DNA of 64,000 bases from Mycolicibacterium cosmeticum (lineage in GTDB: Bacteria; Actinomycetota; Actinomycetes; Mycobacteriales; Mycobacteriaceae), in the NCBI GenBank assembly GCA_016197365.1, contig JACPVS010000009.1, forward strand, positions 62,001-126,000, in the 5' to 3' direction. Made by a program: the position numbers and the translations under genes. Below the pieces are notes generated by a model. The model did no database searches. It saw only the letters and a list, made by a program, of their open reading frames with translations, and was not told the origin of the DNA. Of the stretch, positions 53,487-62,298 are shown piece by piece; the first letter of the stretch is position 1; the number at the start of each line of letters is the position of its first letter.

Positions 53487-55081
53487 CACCTGACCGGCGA
53501 CACTGGCACCGAGTCCGGCTCGCCCTTCTCTGCGCGCCGCTCGCGGGCGTAGTCGCGCATCGTCTCCGAGAGGCGGTACCGCGTTCGCCCACAACGGGTT
53601 TCGGCCGCGAGCAGCGACTTGTCCACGAGCGACATGAGCAGGTCGATCACCTGGAAGGCCGCCACGTCCCCACCGGCCGCCACCGTCCGGGCGGTATGCA
53701 CGTCGAACCCGCCGCCGGGCACGACGGAAAGCCTTCGCAGGACGGCTTTTTCGTGCTCGCTGAGCAGGGTATAGGACCAATCGATGCAGGCCTTCAGGGT
53801 CTGCTGGCGGCGCGCCACCGTCCGGGCACCACCCGTCAGGAGGCGGAACCGGTCATCCAGGCCGTCGATGATTTCGTCCAGCGTGAGGGCGCGCACCCGC
53901 GAGGCGGCCAGCTCGATCGCCAGCGGCATGCCGTCGAGTCGACGGCAGATCTCCCGCACCGCCACGGCGCCATAGGTGTCGAGGCTGAAGTCGGCGAGGG
54001 CACGCTGCGCGCGATCGGCGAACAACTCGATGGCGTCGTCGTCCAGTGACATGGACGGCACCCGCCACACCTGTTCACCGCCCACCGCCAACTGCTCCCT
54101 GCTGGTCGCCAGCACGGTGACGTTCGGGCAGGACCGCAACACGCTCCCGACGAAAGCGGCGCCGACGTCCAGCAGGTGCTCACAGTTGTCCACGACCAGG
54201 AGCAGGCTACGGTCACCGATGTTGCGCGTCACCATATCCGCGGTGGCACGGCGCCCCCGCGGATCGGACACGCCGAGCGCTTGAGCGACGGCATGCGCCA
54301 CCAGGTCCGGGTCGGTCACCGGTGCGAGATCCACGCACCGGATTCCGTCGCGGTATTGATCGGCCGTGCGCTCGGCTGCCTCGAGCGCCAGGCGCGTCTT
54401 GCCGACGCCACCGGCTCCGGCGAGGGTGAGCAACCGGCAACCCTCCAGCAGCTTGGCGATCTCCGCGAGCTCACGGGCCCGACCCACGAAGGACGTGAGT
54501 TGGACTGGGCGCCACTGCAAGGAGTGGTCTCGGTCGACGCGTAGCGGCGGGATGTCGGTGGAAAGACTGGGGTGGCACAGTTGGGTCACCCGCTCCGGAC
54601 GAGGTAGATCACGCAACGGGTGGCGGCCCAGGTCGATGAGCCACGCGTCGTCGGGCAGCACGTCACCCGCTAGATCGGACGTCGTCCCCGACATCAGCGT
54701 CTGGCCGCCCACCGCGATATCGCGTAGCCGGGCGGTCCGGTTGATCGTCGGCCCCATGTAGTTGCCCGTGTCACGCAACTGAATCTCGCCGGTGTGCAGG
54801 CCGATTCGCAGACGGATGGGTGCGAGCACGGCCTGCTGCAGCGCGAGCGCGCAGGCCACCGCATCGCTGGCGCGGGTGAAGGCGACGACGAAGCTGTCGC
54901 CTTCACCCTGCGCGGTCGGGCACACCCCGCGATGGGTATCGACGAGTTCCGCAAGCGCGCGGTCCATGGCGGACACGGCCGCCGCCATCGCATCGGGCTG
55001 GATTTCCCAGGACCGGGTGGACCCCTCCATGTCGGCCATCAACAACGTCACCGTGCCGGTAGGTAAAGCGGTACTGGACAT
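53483..55081 (-). CDS. class III adenylate/guanylate cyclase fused to a STAND-type ATPase, no HTH
   Basis: A 532-residue signalling protein. Residues about 8-160 form a class III cyclase domain: LMADMEGSTRSWE (metal Asp), AQGEGDSFVVAF (second Asp) and YMGPTINRTARLRD (transition-state Asn/Arg). Then a STAND/NB-ARC-like ATPase: SFVGRARELAEIAKLLEG, Walker A LAGAGGVGKTRLALEAAE, Walker B LLLVVDNCEHLLD, and RLDGMPLAIELAASRVR. The C-terminal TPR and LuxR HTH of the related large M. tuberculosis proteins (for example Rv0386) are absent; the protein ends shortly after the winged-helix-like part. It may make cAMP in response to an ATPase-sensed signal. The M60-type longer frame upstream has no support. 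Confidence 0.85.
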   Translation of the reverse strand: MSSTALPTGTVTLLMADMEGSTRSWEIQPDAMAAAVSAMDRALAELVDTHRGVCPTAQGEGDSFVVAFTRASDAVACALALQQAVLAPIRLRIGLHTGEIQLRDTGNYMGPTINRTARLRDIAVGGQTLMSGTTSDLAGDVLPDDAWLIDLGRHPLRDLPRPERVTQLCHPSLSTDIPPLRVDRDHSLQWRPVQLTSFVGRARELAEIAKLLEGCRLLTLAGAGGVGKTRLALEAAERTADQYRDGIRCVDLAPVTDPDLVAHAVAQALGVSDPRGRRATADMVTRNIGDRSLLLVVDNCEHLLDVGAAFVGSVLRSCPNVTVLATSREQLAVGGEQVWRVPSMSLDDDAIELFADRAQRALADFSLDTYGAVAVREICRRLDGMPLAIELAASRVRALTLDEIIDGLDDRFRLLTGGARTVARRQQTLKACIDWSYTLLSEHEKAVLRRLSVVPGGGFDVHTARTVAAGGDVAAFQVIDLLMSLVDKSLLAAETRCGRTRYRLSETMRDYARERRAEKGEPDSVPVSPVRC

Positions 55082-55205
55082 TCGAACCCCCGTGGTCAGA
55101 ACCTTGTGCGAGCCAATTGTTTTCGAAGCTGTACTGCCATCCTGCTGCGTCGGGCCCGCCAGGGCTACCGTGCGCGCAACACGATCGGCGGTGGTGTGTA
55201 CACCC

Positions 55206-56510
55206 CTAGCGGGGGTCTGGGATGTCGACCGTGGCGATGATGCGGGTGCCACGACCAAGTCCGGTGTCGATCACCAGTTGCCCACCGATCGCCGAAAGCC
55301 GGTCCGCCATGTTGGTCAGTCCCATGCCGGCGGTGGTCCGGTCGAATCCAGGCCCGGTATCGGCGATCTCGAGCGTCAGCGTGTCCCCGTCGGCGCGACC
55401 GATGATGGCCACCGTGGTGTCCGGCCCGCCATGTTTGGCCGCGTTCTGCAACGCCTCGCTGCAGCAGTAGTACAGCGCGCCCTCGGCGGCGGACTGATAG
55501 CGGCCGATGCCCTGCAGATCCAGGCGCACGGGCACGGCGGCGCGTGATGCCAGCATGGGCAGCGCCTCGGTGAGCCCTCCACTGAGCAGCAGGGGCGGAT
55601 AGATCCCATGGGCAAGCCTGCGGATCTCGCCGATGGCGGTGTCCACCAATTCGGCAGCTTCGGTCAGCAGCGGTTGATAGCGGTCCTGATCGGCGGTGCG
55701 CGCCAACTGGATCAGAACGGACAGCGCAACCAGATGCTGTTGGGCGCCGTCATGCAGATCCCGTTCGATACGGCGGCGCTCTTCGTCGGCTGCGGTGCTG
55801 AGGCGGGTGCGCGATGCCGCGAGCTCCACCGCCCGTTCGGCCAGATGCGCCTGCGACGTCCGCAGCGCCGCCGCGTTGTGCCACACGATCGCCATCAGAT
55901 TCAGCCCCGTGATACCCAGTCCGACAACGACGAACGAGGTCTCCACCCACTGCGTGGCGTGCCGCACGGCGTCGTTGGGCGGAATGAAGCGGGCCAGCAT
56001 GCCGGCCACAATCATGCAGACGCCGGTCATTCCGGCGTAGGCCAACCCGGTTTTCCATCGCAGGTACGGCTCGGCGAAGGCGGCGGGCAGCATCGCGGTG
56101 ACCGCCATCACCGACAGCGTCGGTGGGGACACGTAGACGACCACCAGAACACCGATCCAGTTGCCCACGCAGACCACGGCGATGGCTTGCGCATACCGCT
56201 TGCGATGGGCCAGCCAGATGGCGACGACGATCGCGACGGAATGCAGGACCGAGATGCCGCCGAGCACCAGGAACCAGAACGACCGCTGCATCCAGATGTA
56301 TTGGACGGCCGGGATCAACACACCGGCGCCGAACCACATGGCGAAGTGGCCGACGAGAAATACCTGAAAGCGTTCGTCCTGAAAGCGCAGGACCAGATCC
56401 CGGTCGAGGGGCGACTGGGTCCGGGTGATGCCGTTGATGAGAATCCTCGGCGCCTCCCACCGCGGCACCGAAAGCGTCGCGGATCCGAGGCTCAGCCGGC
56501 GGCTCGCCAT
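55206..56510 (-). CDS. NarL-type membrane sensor histidine kinase
   Basis: A 434-residue kinase. Six predicted membrane helices in the first 220 residues (VFLVGHFAMWFGAGVLIPAVQYIW; SFWFLVLGGISVLHSVAIVVAIWL; and so on) with almost no extracellular loop, so the signal is probably membrane-borne. Then HisKA_3 with DEERRRIERDLHDGAQQHL (phospho-His, about residue 256), HATPase_c with CCSEALQNAAKHGG, EIADTGPGFD and GMGLTNMADRLSAIGG. The ATG at 56510 lies inside the receiver gene (19-base overlap), so the two are coupled. Confidence 0.9.
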   Translation of the reverse strand: MASRRLSLGSATLSVPRWEAPRILINGITRTQSPLDRDLVLRFQDERFQVFLVGHFAMWFGAGVLIPAVQYIWMQRSFWFLVLGGISVLHSVAIVVAIWLAHRKRYAQAIAVVCVGNWIGVLVVVYVSPPTLSVMAVTAMLPAAFAEPYLRWKTGLAYAGMTGVCMIVAGMLARFIPPNDAVRHATQWVETSFVVVGLGITGLNLMAIVWHNAAALRTSQAHLAERAVELAASRTRLSTAADEERRRIERDLHDGAQQHLVALSVLIQLARTADQDRYQPLLTEAAELVDTAIGEIRRLAHGIYPPLLLSGGLTEALPMLASRAAVPVRLDLQGIGRYQSAAEGALYYCCSEALQNAAKHGGPDTTVAIIGRADGDTLTLEIADTGPGFDRTTAGMGLTNMADRLSAIGGQLVIDTGLGRGTRIIATVDIPDPR

Positions 56511-56941
56511 ATCCGCCTCAGCAGGTCCGGACTCAGCCGCTCCTTGTGCAGATAGGAGGCGGCGCCGCAGTCCGCGGCCGCGGCGGGAAGGTCTTCGACG
56601 TCGTAGGTCGACATCAGCACAACCATCAGATCTGTTCGCGCCGAACAGATCTGCCGGGTGGCCTCGATACCGCCGATGCCGGGCATGTGGATGTCCATCA
56701 AGACGATATCGCCGTCGCCGCTGCGCATCTGCTCGACGGCGGTCTCGCCCGTTTCGCATTCACCGGCCATCACGAAATCGTCCATTGCCGCCAACGTCGC
56801 AGCGGTGGCACGACGGAAGCTGGCTTGGTCGTCTACGACCCAGACACGAACCTGCTCTCCAGCCACCACGCCATCGTGCCCGGCGGATTTGCTCGGCACG
56901 AGGGTGTACACACCACTACTTTCGGATTTCGCGGCGTGCAC
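56492..56941 (-). CDS. stand-alone receiver-domain response regulator
   Basis: A 149-residue protein with one CheY-like receiver and no output domain: acidic pair VVDDQASFRR, phospho-Asp in DIVLMDIHMPGIGG (about residue 83), Ser/Thr in VVLMSTYD, and Lys in ASYLHKERLS. The C-terminus ends soon after the receiver. It starts with GTG two bases after the upstream regulator stop; internal GTG codons at 56869 and 56866 are possible. It may act as phosphate sink, relay or protein-protein output between the kinase and the LuxR regulator. Confidence 0.85.
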   Translation of the reverse strand: MHAAKSESSGVYTLVPSKSAGHDGVVAGEQVRVWVVDDQASFRRATAATLAAMDDFVMAGECETGETAVEQMRSGDGDIVLMDIHMPGIGGIEATRQICSARTDLMVVLMSTYDVEDLPAAAADCGAASYLHKERLSPDLLRRIWRAAG

Positions 56942-56943
56942 GC

Positions 56944-57615
56944 TCAGCCCGTCCCGCGGTCGTCGAGGAACATCAGGACGGCCTTGACCCGCCGGTCAAC
57001 CCCGTCGTCGACGGTCAATTCGAGCTTGGCGAAGATCGCGTTGATGTGCTTTTCCACGGCGCGCTGGGACAGCACCAGACGTTGGGCGACGATGCGGTTG
57101 CTGAACCCTGTCGCCAGTTCGCTGAGGACCTCGCGTTCGCGGGGAGTGAGCCGGCTCAACGTGGTGGCCGAACGGGGCTGTGCGAGCAGCGCTTCGACCA
57201 CCAGGGGGTCCAGCACCGTCCCACCCGCGGCGACCTGCCGGACGGCCTCACCGAGTTCGTCGAAATGCGCCACCCGCTCTTTGAGCAGATAGCCGCGCCG
57301 CGCGGTGCCGCCTTCCAGCAGACCCGCCGCATACCCGGGTTCCGCGTAGTTGGACAGCACGATCACCCCGACATCCGGGTGCGTCGTGCGCAACGACCGC
57401 GCCAACCGGATCCCCTCATCGGTGGCGGTGGGTGGCATGCGCACATCGGTCATCAGAATCGTCGGGCGGTGCGAGGCGACGAGTTCGGCGGCGGTGTCGT
57501 AGTCCGCGGCGACGCCGACGACGTCGACCTCGGGAACGGTGGACAACGAGCGCGTGACACTGTCACGGACCAGTAGGGAATCCTCGGCGATCACGACCGA
57601 GATGCGATCACTCAC
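56944..57615 (-). CDS. NarL/FixJ-family response regulator
   Basis: A 223-residue regulator. Receiver: VVIAEDSLLVRDSV, phospho-Asp in TILMTDVRMPP (about residue 56), VIVLSNYAE and GYLLKER. LuxR-type HTH: LTPREREVLSELATGFSNRIVAQRLVLSQRAVEKHINAIFAKLEL (split at about 163-205). The GTG at 57615 is preferred since the receiver begins at once; 57666 would add 17 residues. First gene of the regulator-receiver-kinase operon. Confidence 0.92.
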   Translation of the reverse strand: MSDRISVVIAEDSLLVRDSVTRSLSTVPEVDVVGVAADYDTAAELVASHRPTILMTDVRMPPTATDEGIRLARSLRTTHPDVGVIVLSNYAEPGYAAGLLEGGTARRGYLLKERVAHFDELGEAVRQVAAGGTVLDPLVVEALLAQPRSATTLSRLTPREREVLSELATGFSNRIVAQRLVLSQRAVEKHINAIFAKLELTVDDGVDRRVKAVLMFLDDRGTG

Positions 57616-57645
57616 GATCGGGAGTGTAAACCCGCATTTCGGCAC

Positions 57646-57700
57646 GAACGTGAGCTCGCGCGCCACATCCTTGCGGATTCACGCACACGAGCTCACGTTC
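57646..57700 (-). terminator. 13-bp hairpin after the repeat-rich secreted protein gene
   Basis: GAACGTGAGCTCG (57646-57658) pairs perfectly with CGAGCTCACGTTC (57688-57700); the 29-base loop holds another stem, TGCG (57672-57675) with CGCA (57682-57685). It begins 10 bases past the stop of the upstream gene. The large structured loop is unlike a simple terminator and could be a small intergenic repeat. Confidence 0.6.
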
Positions 57701-57709
57701 AGCGCTCAA

Positions 57710-58282
57710 TCAGTAAGCGGGGAACCAGAAAGGACCCCACCAGAAGCCCCACGAGTTGCGCACATCCGACCAATACACCCGCGCGAACGGCGCCCACCAC
57801 GGCGCGCCGGGACGAGAGTGCGCCCAGTTCGGGACGTTGCCCTGACCGGGACCCCAACCCCAGGCCGGATCGCCATCACGCGGCGCGGGCCGATCGAACA
57901 CACCGGGCGGGAGCGCCGGCGGTCGGTCGGGATGCCAGCCGGGAGTGCCGTCATGCTGGTCACCGCCGGGCCCGCGGTTGCCGGGGCCGTTGTTGTCGTG
58001 GCCACCAGGACCGTTGTTGCCCGGGCCGTTGTTGTCGTGGCCACCAGGACCGTTGTTGCCCGGGCCGTTGTTGTCGTGGCCGCCGGGACCGTTGTCCTGC
58101 GGGCCCCGTCCACCCTGACCACCGGGGCCGCCCTGACCTCCGGGGCCACCACCCTGGCAGTTCTGTGCGCCCGGCGGGCACTGCGGTGCCGCGGTCGCCA
58201 CTCCGGCACCGGCGCCGAGCGCCCCAGCAGCGAGACCAGCCAAAACAGCCGAACTCGCCACCAAATTGATGCACCTGTTCAT
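57710..58282 (-). CDS. secreted Gly/Asn/Pro-rich protein with Trp-rich C-terminus
   Basis: A 190-residue exported protein. Signal peptide CINLVASSAVLAGLAAGALGAGAGVATA-A (cleavage near 32), mature start APQCPPGAQNC with a likely disulfide, a Gly/Pro/Gln-rich stretch, three 13-residue repeats GPGGHDNNGPGNN, then a compact C-terminus rich in Trp, Pro and aromatic residues (WGWGPGQGNVPNW, SWGFWWGPFWFPAY). Similar Trp-rich ends occur in small secreted mycobacterial proteins of unknown role. The His/Asn repeats might bind metal. The ATG at 58282 gives the best signal peptide. Confidence 0.78.
   Translation of the reverse strand: MNRCINLVASSAVLAGLAAGALGAGAGVATAAPQCPPGAQNCQGGGPGGQGGPGGQGGRGPQDNGPGGHDNNGPGNNGPGGHDNNGPGNNGPGGHDNNGPGNRGPGGDQHDGTPGWHPDRPPALPPGVFDRPAPRDGDPAWGWGPGQGNVPNWAHSRPGAPWWAPFARVYWSDVRNSWGFWWGPFWFPAY
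57974..58090 (-). repeat. three 39-bp tandem units within a coding region
   Basis: Units at 57974-58012, 58013-58051 and 58052-58090 encode GPGGHDNNGPGNN (last residue Arg in the C-terminal copy). Two units are almost identical at DNA level, a sign of recent duplication and a likely strain-variable tract. Confidence 0.9.
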
Positions 58283-58400
58283 TGGATCTCGAGCTCCGTT
58301 CACTAAGTCCCAACCGAAACCTATTCTCGCGGTTGGAATTCAGTGCAAGCCATGAGGAAGCTGTGGGAAGATGTGAGTTTTCTTTACCCACCCTGTGCGG

Positions 58401-59156
58401 TCAGGCCACCCCGAGGTACGCGGCCCGGATGCTGTCATCCTTCAGCAGGTCACGAGCGTCACCGGTACGCGTGACCGCCCCCGTCTCCAGGATGTAGGCC
58501 CGGTCGGAGCGGCTCAGCGCCTGCTGCGCGTTCTGCTCGACCAACAGCACCGTCGTGCCCTGACTGTTGATTTCGGAGACGATCCGGAAGATCTGCGAGA
58601 TGATCATCGGCGCCAGACCCATCGACGGCTCGTCGAGCAGCAGCACCTTCGGCCTGGCCATCAGCGCGCGGCCGATCGCCAGCATCTGCTGTTCGCCGCC
58701 GGACAGGGTGCCACCGACCTGGCTGCGCCGCTCGGCGAGCCGCGGGAAGGTCGTCATCACCCAATCCAGGCGCTCGTCGTGATCATGCTTGGAATCGAAC
58801 TTGCGCCCGTAGCAACCCATTTCAAGGTTTTCGACGACGGTCATGCCGGGAAACACGCCGCGGCCCTCCGGCGCCTGGATGAGACCCTGGGTGACCCGCT
58901 GGTGCGCCTTGACCTTGGAGATGTCCTGGCCGTCGAACCACACCGACCCGGAACTCAGGGGACGCAGCCCGGAGATGGCCCGCATCATCGTGGTCTTACC
59001 CGCGCCATTGGATCCCAACAGCGTGACCAGTTCCCCCTCCCGGACGACGAGTGAAACACCGTGCAGCGCTTGGATTCTGCCGTAGTGCACGACGGCTTCG
59101 CGCACCTCGAGCAGAATCGGGCGCGGATCGGGTTCCGTGGGCTCAGAGCTCGTCAT
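58401..59156 (-). CDS. livF: LivF-type ABC transporter ATPase
   Basis: A 251-residue ATPase of the branched-chain amino acid (HAAT) transporter family. Walker A LLGSNGAGKTTMMRAI (about residues 39-54), Q-loop IQAPEGRGVFPGMTVVENL, signature GTLSGGEQQMLAIGRALM, Walker B KVLLLDEPSMGLAP, and H-loop region replaced by LLVEQNAQQAL, typical of LivF. The ATG at 59156 overlaps the livG end by 14 bases. Last gene of livHMGF. Confidence 0.93.
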   Translation of the reverse strand: MTSSEPTEPDPRPILLEVREAVVHYGRIQALHGVSLVVREGELVTLLGSNGAGKTTMMRAISGLRPLSSGSVWFDGQDISKVKAHQRVTQGLIQAPEGRGVFPGMTVVENLEMGCYGRKFDSKHDHDERLDWVMTTFPRLAERRSQVGGTLSGGEQQMLAIGRALMARPKVLLLDEPSMGLAPMIISQIFRIVSEINSQGTTVLLVEQNAQQALSRSDRAYILETGAVTRTGDARDLLKDDSIRAAYLGVA

Positions 59157-59991
59157 CGGGCACTCCCAGATAGGCGGCAATGACTTTGGGATCCTCGCGG
59201 ATCTGCGCCGGCAAGCCGTCGGCGATCTTGCGGCCGAACTCCAGCACCACGATGCGATCGGTGACCCCCATGACCAGGCGCATGTCGTGTTCGATGAGCA
59301 GCACGGTGTAGCCGTCGTCGCGGATGGCCCGGATCAGGTCGATGAGTGCGGCCTTCTCGCTGGGGTTGAAGCCGGCCGCCGGTTCATCCAGGCACAGCAA
59401 CTTGGGTTCGGTGGCCAGAGCGCGGGCGATCTCGAGTCGGCGCTGGTCGCCGTAGGGCAGGTTCTTGGCCTTCTCCTCGCCGCGGTGGGCGATCCCGACG
59501 AACTGCAGCAGCGCTGCGGCCCGCTCGATGGCGTCCTTCTCTTCGCGCCGATGCCGCGGGGTGCGCACCAGCGCGCCAGGTACCGACGTCTTGTGCCGAG
59601 CGTCGGTACCCACGACCACATTCTCCAGGGCGGTCATCTCACCCCAGAGCCGGATGTTCTGGAAGGTGCGGGCGATGCCGCGGCGGGTGATCTCGTGCCG
59701 TTTGATCTTGCCCAGCGGGGCGCCGTCGAACGTGACGCTGCCCGAACTGGGCCGGTAGACACCGGTGATCGCATTGAAACAGGTGGTCTTGCCCGCCCCG
59801 TTGGGACCGATCAGACCGAGGATCTCGCCACGCTTGATGTCGAAGGACACCGAGTCCAGCGCGGTCAGGCCGCCGAACTTGACGGTGAGATCCTTTGTCT
59901 CCAAGAGCTTCTCACCCTCGGCCGCGTTCACGTCACGGTGCAGCGCGGCTTTTTCCTCGTCGATTTCCGCGTCGATCTCGGGGCTGGTCAC
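59143..59991 (-). CDS. livG: LivG-type ABC transporter ATPase
   Basis: A 282-residue ATPase. Walker [19 protein letters not shown] (about residues 52-69), Q-loop [18 protein letters not shown], signature [16 protein letters not shown], Walker [17 protein letters not shown], and H-loop [12 protein letters not shown]. The C-terminal extension after the H-loop is typical of LivG. The GTG start overlaps the livM stop (GTGA, 59988-59991). A 30-residue acidic N-terminus precedes the domain. Confidence 0.93.
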   Translation of the reverse strand: MTSPEIDAEIDEEKAALHRDVNAAEGEKLLETKDLTVKFGGLTALDSVSFDIKRGEILGLIGPNGAGKTTCFNAITGVYRPSSGSVTFDGAPLGKIKRHEITRRGIARTFQNIRLWGEMTALENVVVGTDARHKTSVPGALVRTPRHRREEKDAIERAAALLQFVGIAHRGEEKAKNLPYGDQRRLEIARALATEPKLLCLDEPAAGFNPSEKAALIDLIRAIRDDGYTVLLIEHDMRLVMGVTDRIVVLEFGRKIADGLPAQIREDPKVIAAYLGVPDDEL

Positions 59992-61178
59992 GCTGCCGCC
60001 TTCGAATCGTCGGCCTTGCGGAGCAGACCGCGCGCGGCCTTGCCGTAGCTCAGCAACTGCTGACGCACCGGGAACAGGCCCTGCGGCCGGAAGATCATCA
60101 GGACCACCAGCGCCAGACCGAAGAACAGATATTTCAGGTCGCCCAGGTTGATCCCGAGGAAGTGCACGCCGAGCAAGCGGTTGGGCAGGTACACGATGAT
60201 GAACGCGCCGAACACCACGCCCAGTTTGTTGCCCTGGCCACCGAGCACGACGGCGCAGAGGAACAGCATCGAGTTGATGATGTTGAACGTCGGCGGCGCG
60301 ACGTACTGGACCTGCCCGGCGTACAGCGCGCCGGAGAGCCCACCGATGGCCGCGCCGATCACGAATGCCCACAGCTTGAACTTGAACGTGTTGACGCCCA
60401 TCACCTCGGCGGCGTCTTCGTCCTCTCGGATGGCCACCCACGCGCGCCCGACCCGGCTGCGTTCCAGGTTTCCGACGAGCAGCAGGACGATGATGATGAG
60501 CACCAGACCGAGCCAGAACCACCAGGTGCCGTAGTTGGCGTCACCCGTCGAATTGCCGCTGGAGAAGACACCATTGGGCAGGTGTTCGCTCTCCCCGAGC
60601 CTCGGGTAGGCGATCTCGTTGAGTCCGCGCGGGCCGTTGGTGACGTCGGTGAGGTTGTCGGCGAGCAACCGGATGATCTCGCCGAAGCCGAGGGTGACGA
60701 TGGCCAGGTAGTCGCCGCGAAGCCGGAGCGTCGGGGTGCCCAGGATGAGGCCGGCCAGCGCAGTGACGGCCATGGCGATCGGCACGCAGGCCAGCCAGGC
60801 CCAATCCTTGCTCAAGAAGCCTTCCACACCGACCTGGTTCCACGGGCTGTCCGGGCTGGTGAGCAGCGCAACGGTGTAGGCGCCGACGGCATAGAAACCC
60901 ACGTAGCCGAGGTCGAGCAGACCGGCCTGCCCCACAACGACATTCAGGCCGATCGCGATGATGGCGATCATCGCGAACTGCGCCATGGTGCCGCCGAAAC
61001 TGATGCCCGGGGTGTCCAGGAAGCCGGGGGTGTAGAGCGGCAACAGCCCGACGATCAGGAACAGCAGCGCCCCGAAGATCCATTTCGCCGGCCGGCCTAG
61101 CTCGGACCACCATCGGCGCAGGCCATCTCCTGGCGCCAGGACGTTGCGGCGCCAACCGGTTGTCTCTTGATGGCTCAT
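59988..61178 (-). CDS. livM: LivM-type permease
   Basis: A 396-residue membrane protein with about ten helices. Hallmarks: [29 protein letters not shown] (about 78-106), [21 protein letters not shown], the coupling loop [24 protein letters not shown] (about 245-268) and [20 protein letters not shown]. It forms the heteromeric membrane channel with LivH. The ATG overlaps the livH stop by 4 bases. Confidence 0.94.
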   Translation of the reverse strand: MSHQETTGWRRNVLAPGDGLRRWWSELGRPAKWIFGALLFLIVGLLPLYTPGFLDTPGISFGGTMAQFAMIAIIAIGLNVVVGQAGLLDLGYVGFYAVGAYTVALLTSPDSPWNQVGVEGFLSKDWAWLACVPIAMAVTALAGLILGTPTLRLRGDYLAIVTLGFGEIIRLLADNLTDVTNGPRGLNEIAYPRLGESEHLPNGVFSSGNSTGDANYGTWWFWLGLVLIIIVLLLVGNLERSRVGRAWVAIREDEDAAEVMGVNTFKFKLWAFVIGAAIGGLSGALYAGQVQYVAPPTFNIINSMLFLCAVVLGGQGNKLGVVFGAFIIVYLPNRLLGVHFLGINLGDLKYLFFGLALVVLMIFRPQGLFPVRQQLLSYGKAARGLLRKADDSKAAA

Positions 61179-62212
61179 GCTCGCGCCTTCCCCAGGCTCT
61201 CACCGAGTATGCCGGTCGGGCGGATCAGCAGCACCAGCACCAGCAGTACGAACGCCACCACGTCGCGCCACTGCGTGCCGAACAGCGCCTGGCCGTAGTT
61301 CTCCATGATGCCCAGGATGAGACCACCGAGCAGGGCGCCGCGCAGGTTGCCGATACCGCCGAGCACCGCGGCCGAGAAAGCCTTGATACCCAACAGGAAT
61401 CCGCCCGAGTAGATGATGCCCTGCGGCAGTTTCATCGTGTACAGCAACGCGGCGGCACCGGCGAGCAAGCCGCCGATGAGGAACGTGGTCATGATGACCC
61501 GCTCCCTGGACACACCCATCAGCGTGGCCGTCGTCGGATCCTGTGCGACGGCACGGATGCCGCGACCGAACTTGGTGCGGTTGATCGCGATATCGGTCAA
61601 CAACGCCAGCACCAGTGCGGACACCACGATCACGATGGTCACGTTGGACACCGTGGCGCCGAAGATCGTGAACTGAGTCTTGGGTTGTACCAAGATGATC
61701 GGCTGTTGGGCGTTACTGCCGCCGTAACCCTTGATCAGCTTGGGCAGCACGAAGTGGACGAACTCCTGCAGCACGAACGACATGCCGATGGCGGTGATCA
61801 GGAAGGTCAGCGGCCGCGCATTGCGCTTGCGCAGCGGCCGGTACGCCACCACCTCCAGTCCGACCGCGGCCGAGCCCGACACGACCATGGCGACCACCAT
61901 CGCGATCGCGAGGTACAGCACTGTCAACAGGATGCCCTTGTTGTAGGGCGTGCCACTGGGGGTGAAACCGAGGATGATGTCGAGCGCGAAGTAGGCGCCG
62001 AACATGCCGAGCATGAAGATCTCGGAGTGAGCGAAGTTGATCAACCGCAGCACACCGAACACCAGGGTGTAGCCGACCGCGACCAGTGCGTATATCGCCC
62101 CCCACGCCAGACCGTCAATCGTCAACTGGCCGAACCCGTTCACCAGGTTGTCGACGTTGAAGTTGATATTGGCTGCGGTGCAGACGTACTGACCGATGCA
62201 ATCGGGGGTCAT
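61175..62212 (-). CDS. livH: LivH-type permease
   Basis: A 345-residue permease. DGLAWGAIYALVAVGYTLVFGVLRLINFAHSEIFMLGMFGAYFAL (split, about 32-76) is the LivH signature with the NFAHSE motif; the coupling loop reads TKFGRGIRAVAQDPTTATLMGVS; and the C-terminus holds AAVLGGIGNLRGALLGGLILGI. The ATG at 62212 (MTPDCIGQYVC) is preferred to 62251, which lies next to the hairpin following livJ. Confidence 0.93.
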   Translation of the reverse strand: MTPDCIGQYVCTAANINFNVDNLVNGFGQLTIDGLAWGAIYALVAVGYTLVFGVLRLINFAHSEIFMLGMFGAYFALDIILGFTPSGTPYNKGILLTVLYLAIAMVVAMVVSGSAAVGLEVVAYRPLRKRNARPLTFLITAIGMSFVLQEFVHFVLPKLIKGYGGSNAQQPIILVQPKTQFTIFGATVSNVTIVIVVSALVLALLTDIAINRTKFGRGIRAVAQDPTTATLMGVSRERVIMTTFLIGGLLAGAAALLYTMKLPQGIIYSGGFLLGIKAFSAAVLGGIGNLRGALLGGLILGIMENYGQALFGTQWRDVVAFVLLVLVLLIRPTGILGESLGKARA

Positions 62213-62253
62213 CCGGTGGCGGGCTCCTGGTCGAAAAGTTGTCTGGAACAAGA

Positions 62254-62283
62254 ACGCGTCCGGAACCGGGGTCCCGGACGCGT
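62254..62283 (-). terminator. hairpin between livJ and livHMGF
   Basis: A 10-bp perfect stem (62254-62263 with 62274-62283), extended after one mismatch by three more pairs, followed on the minus strand by TCTTGTTCC. It lies 15 bases past the livJ stop, so it likely ends most livJ transcripts while letting some continue into the permease and ATPase genes. Confidence 0.75.
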
Positions 62284-62298
62284 CCTTTGGTGAGTTCC

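Noticed and set aside
57974..58090. Regular 39-bp repeats resembling a CRISPR array
   Set aside because: The units are contiguous without spacers, keep one reading frame and encode a secreted protein.
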